Shown here: positions 5,865 to 6,077 of the stretch, piece by piece
Layout: every line of letters starts with the position of its first letter
Position numbering within the stretch: position 1 is the stretch's first letter
Source of the DNA: an uncultured Holophagaceae bacterium
GTDB lineage: Bacteria; Acidobacteriota; Holophagae; Holophagales; Holophagaceae
Direction of reading: 5' to 3'
DNA: 6,077 nt
Assembly (NCBI GenBank): GCA_903876615.1
Contig: CAIRAS010000250.1
Span: 1 to 6,077 of the forward strand
Notes under the pieces: generated by a model
Told to the model about the DNA's origin: nothing
The model's database searches: none
What the model saw: only the letters and a program-made list of their open reading frames with translations
Translations under genes and position numbers: made by a program

Positions 5865-6077
5865 ATGTTTGTGCACCAGCGCCAGGGTTCCCTGGAGGTG
5901 ATCTGCGGCCCCATGTTCTCGGGCAAATCCGAAGAGCTCATCCGGCGGATCAAGCGGGCCGTCATCGCCCGGCAGAAGGTCCAGGTGTTCAAGCCCGCTC
6001 TGGATGACCGCTACGATGTGGCGGCCATCGCCAGCCACAGCCAGCGCAAGCACGAGGCCATCCCGGTGAAGGACACC
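5865..6077 (+). CDS. tdk: Thymidine kinase, N-terminal part (partial)
   Basis: The first 71 codons are present and the gene runs off the window. Type II thymidine kinases phosphorylate thymidine to dTMP with ATP in the cytoplasmic pyrimidine salvage pathway. The visible part has the strand [16 protein letters not shown] containing the P-loop G15-PMFSGKS (K21, S22), a basic helix [13 protein letters not shown], and FKPALDDRY (43-50), which is the family's usual sequence after the second strand. The ATG is preceded by AAGG at 5854-5857, seven bases away and overlapping the preceding TAA stop. The short spacing and lack of a terminator suggest read-through from the PATAN gene. The lid and zinc-binding cysteines lie beyond the window. 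Confidence 0.95.
   Translation, partial: MFVHQRQGSLEVICGPMFSGKSEELIRRIKRAVIARQKVQVFKPALDDRYDVAAIASHSQRKHEAIPVKDT

Overview
This is a GC-rich, densely coded bacterial chromosome segment with no mobile element, CRISPR array or RNA gene that I can see. The gene content suggests an Acidobacteriota bacterium of the Holophaga/Geothrix type: a PATAN/DUF4388 protein, a DUF1844 protein, a secreted carboxypeptidase-regulatory-like plus TPR protein, and housekeeping metG, xth and tdk. That placement is inferred from gene style and was not tested by alignment.

Layout. Positions 1-1234 (+) form a tight housekeeping cluster: the 3' end of methionyl-tRNA synthetase, a small 114-aa protein of unknown function, and an exonuclease III-family nuclease. 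The genes are joined by two GTGA stop/start overlaps. A perfect 44-nt palindrome at 1246-1289 follows and looks like a bidirectional intrinsic terminator. It separates xth from the convergent gene at 1299-2321 (-), which encodes an exported protein with a carboxypeptidase-regulatory-like beta domain and TPR repeats. A divergent intergenic region (2322-2507) leads into a second forward operon: a DUF1844 protein (2508-2795), a 619-aa multi-pass membrane protein with TPRs and a four-cysteine zinc ribbon (2822-4681), a membrane-anchored PATAN/DUF4388 protein (4683-5855), and the start of thymidine kinase (5865 onward, cut by the window end).

How the genes may work together. The most interesting part is the pair at 2822-5855. 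The second protein carries, after its PATAN region, two 24-residue motifs separated by exactly five residues. They match the pattern I recall for the MshEN cyclic-di-GMP-binding domain (RLGxxLLxxG...L...L..Q, twice). Further along are a winged-helix-like stretch, one membrane helix and a proline-rich tail. It sits one base after the stop codon of the TPR/zinc-ribbon membrane protein. A working hypothesis is a membrane-bound, cyclic-di-GMP-responsive signalling or assembly module that has not been named. The sequence supports the architecture and the operon, but not the function.
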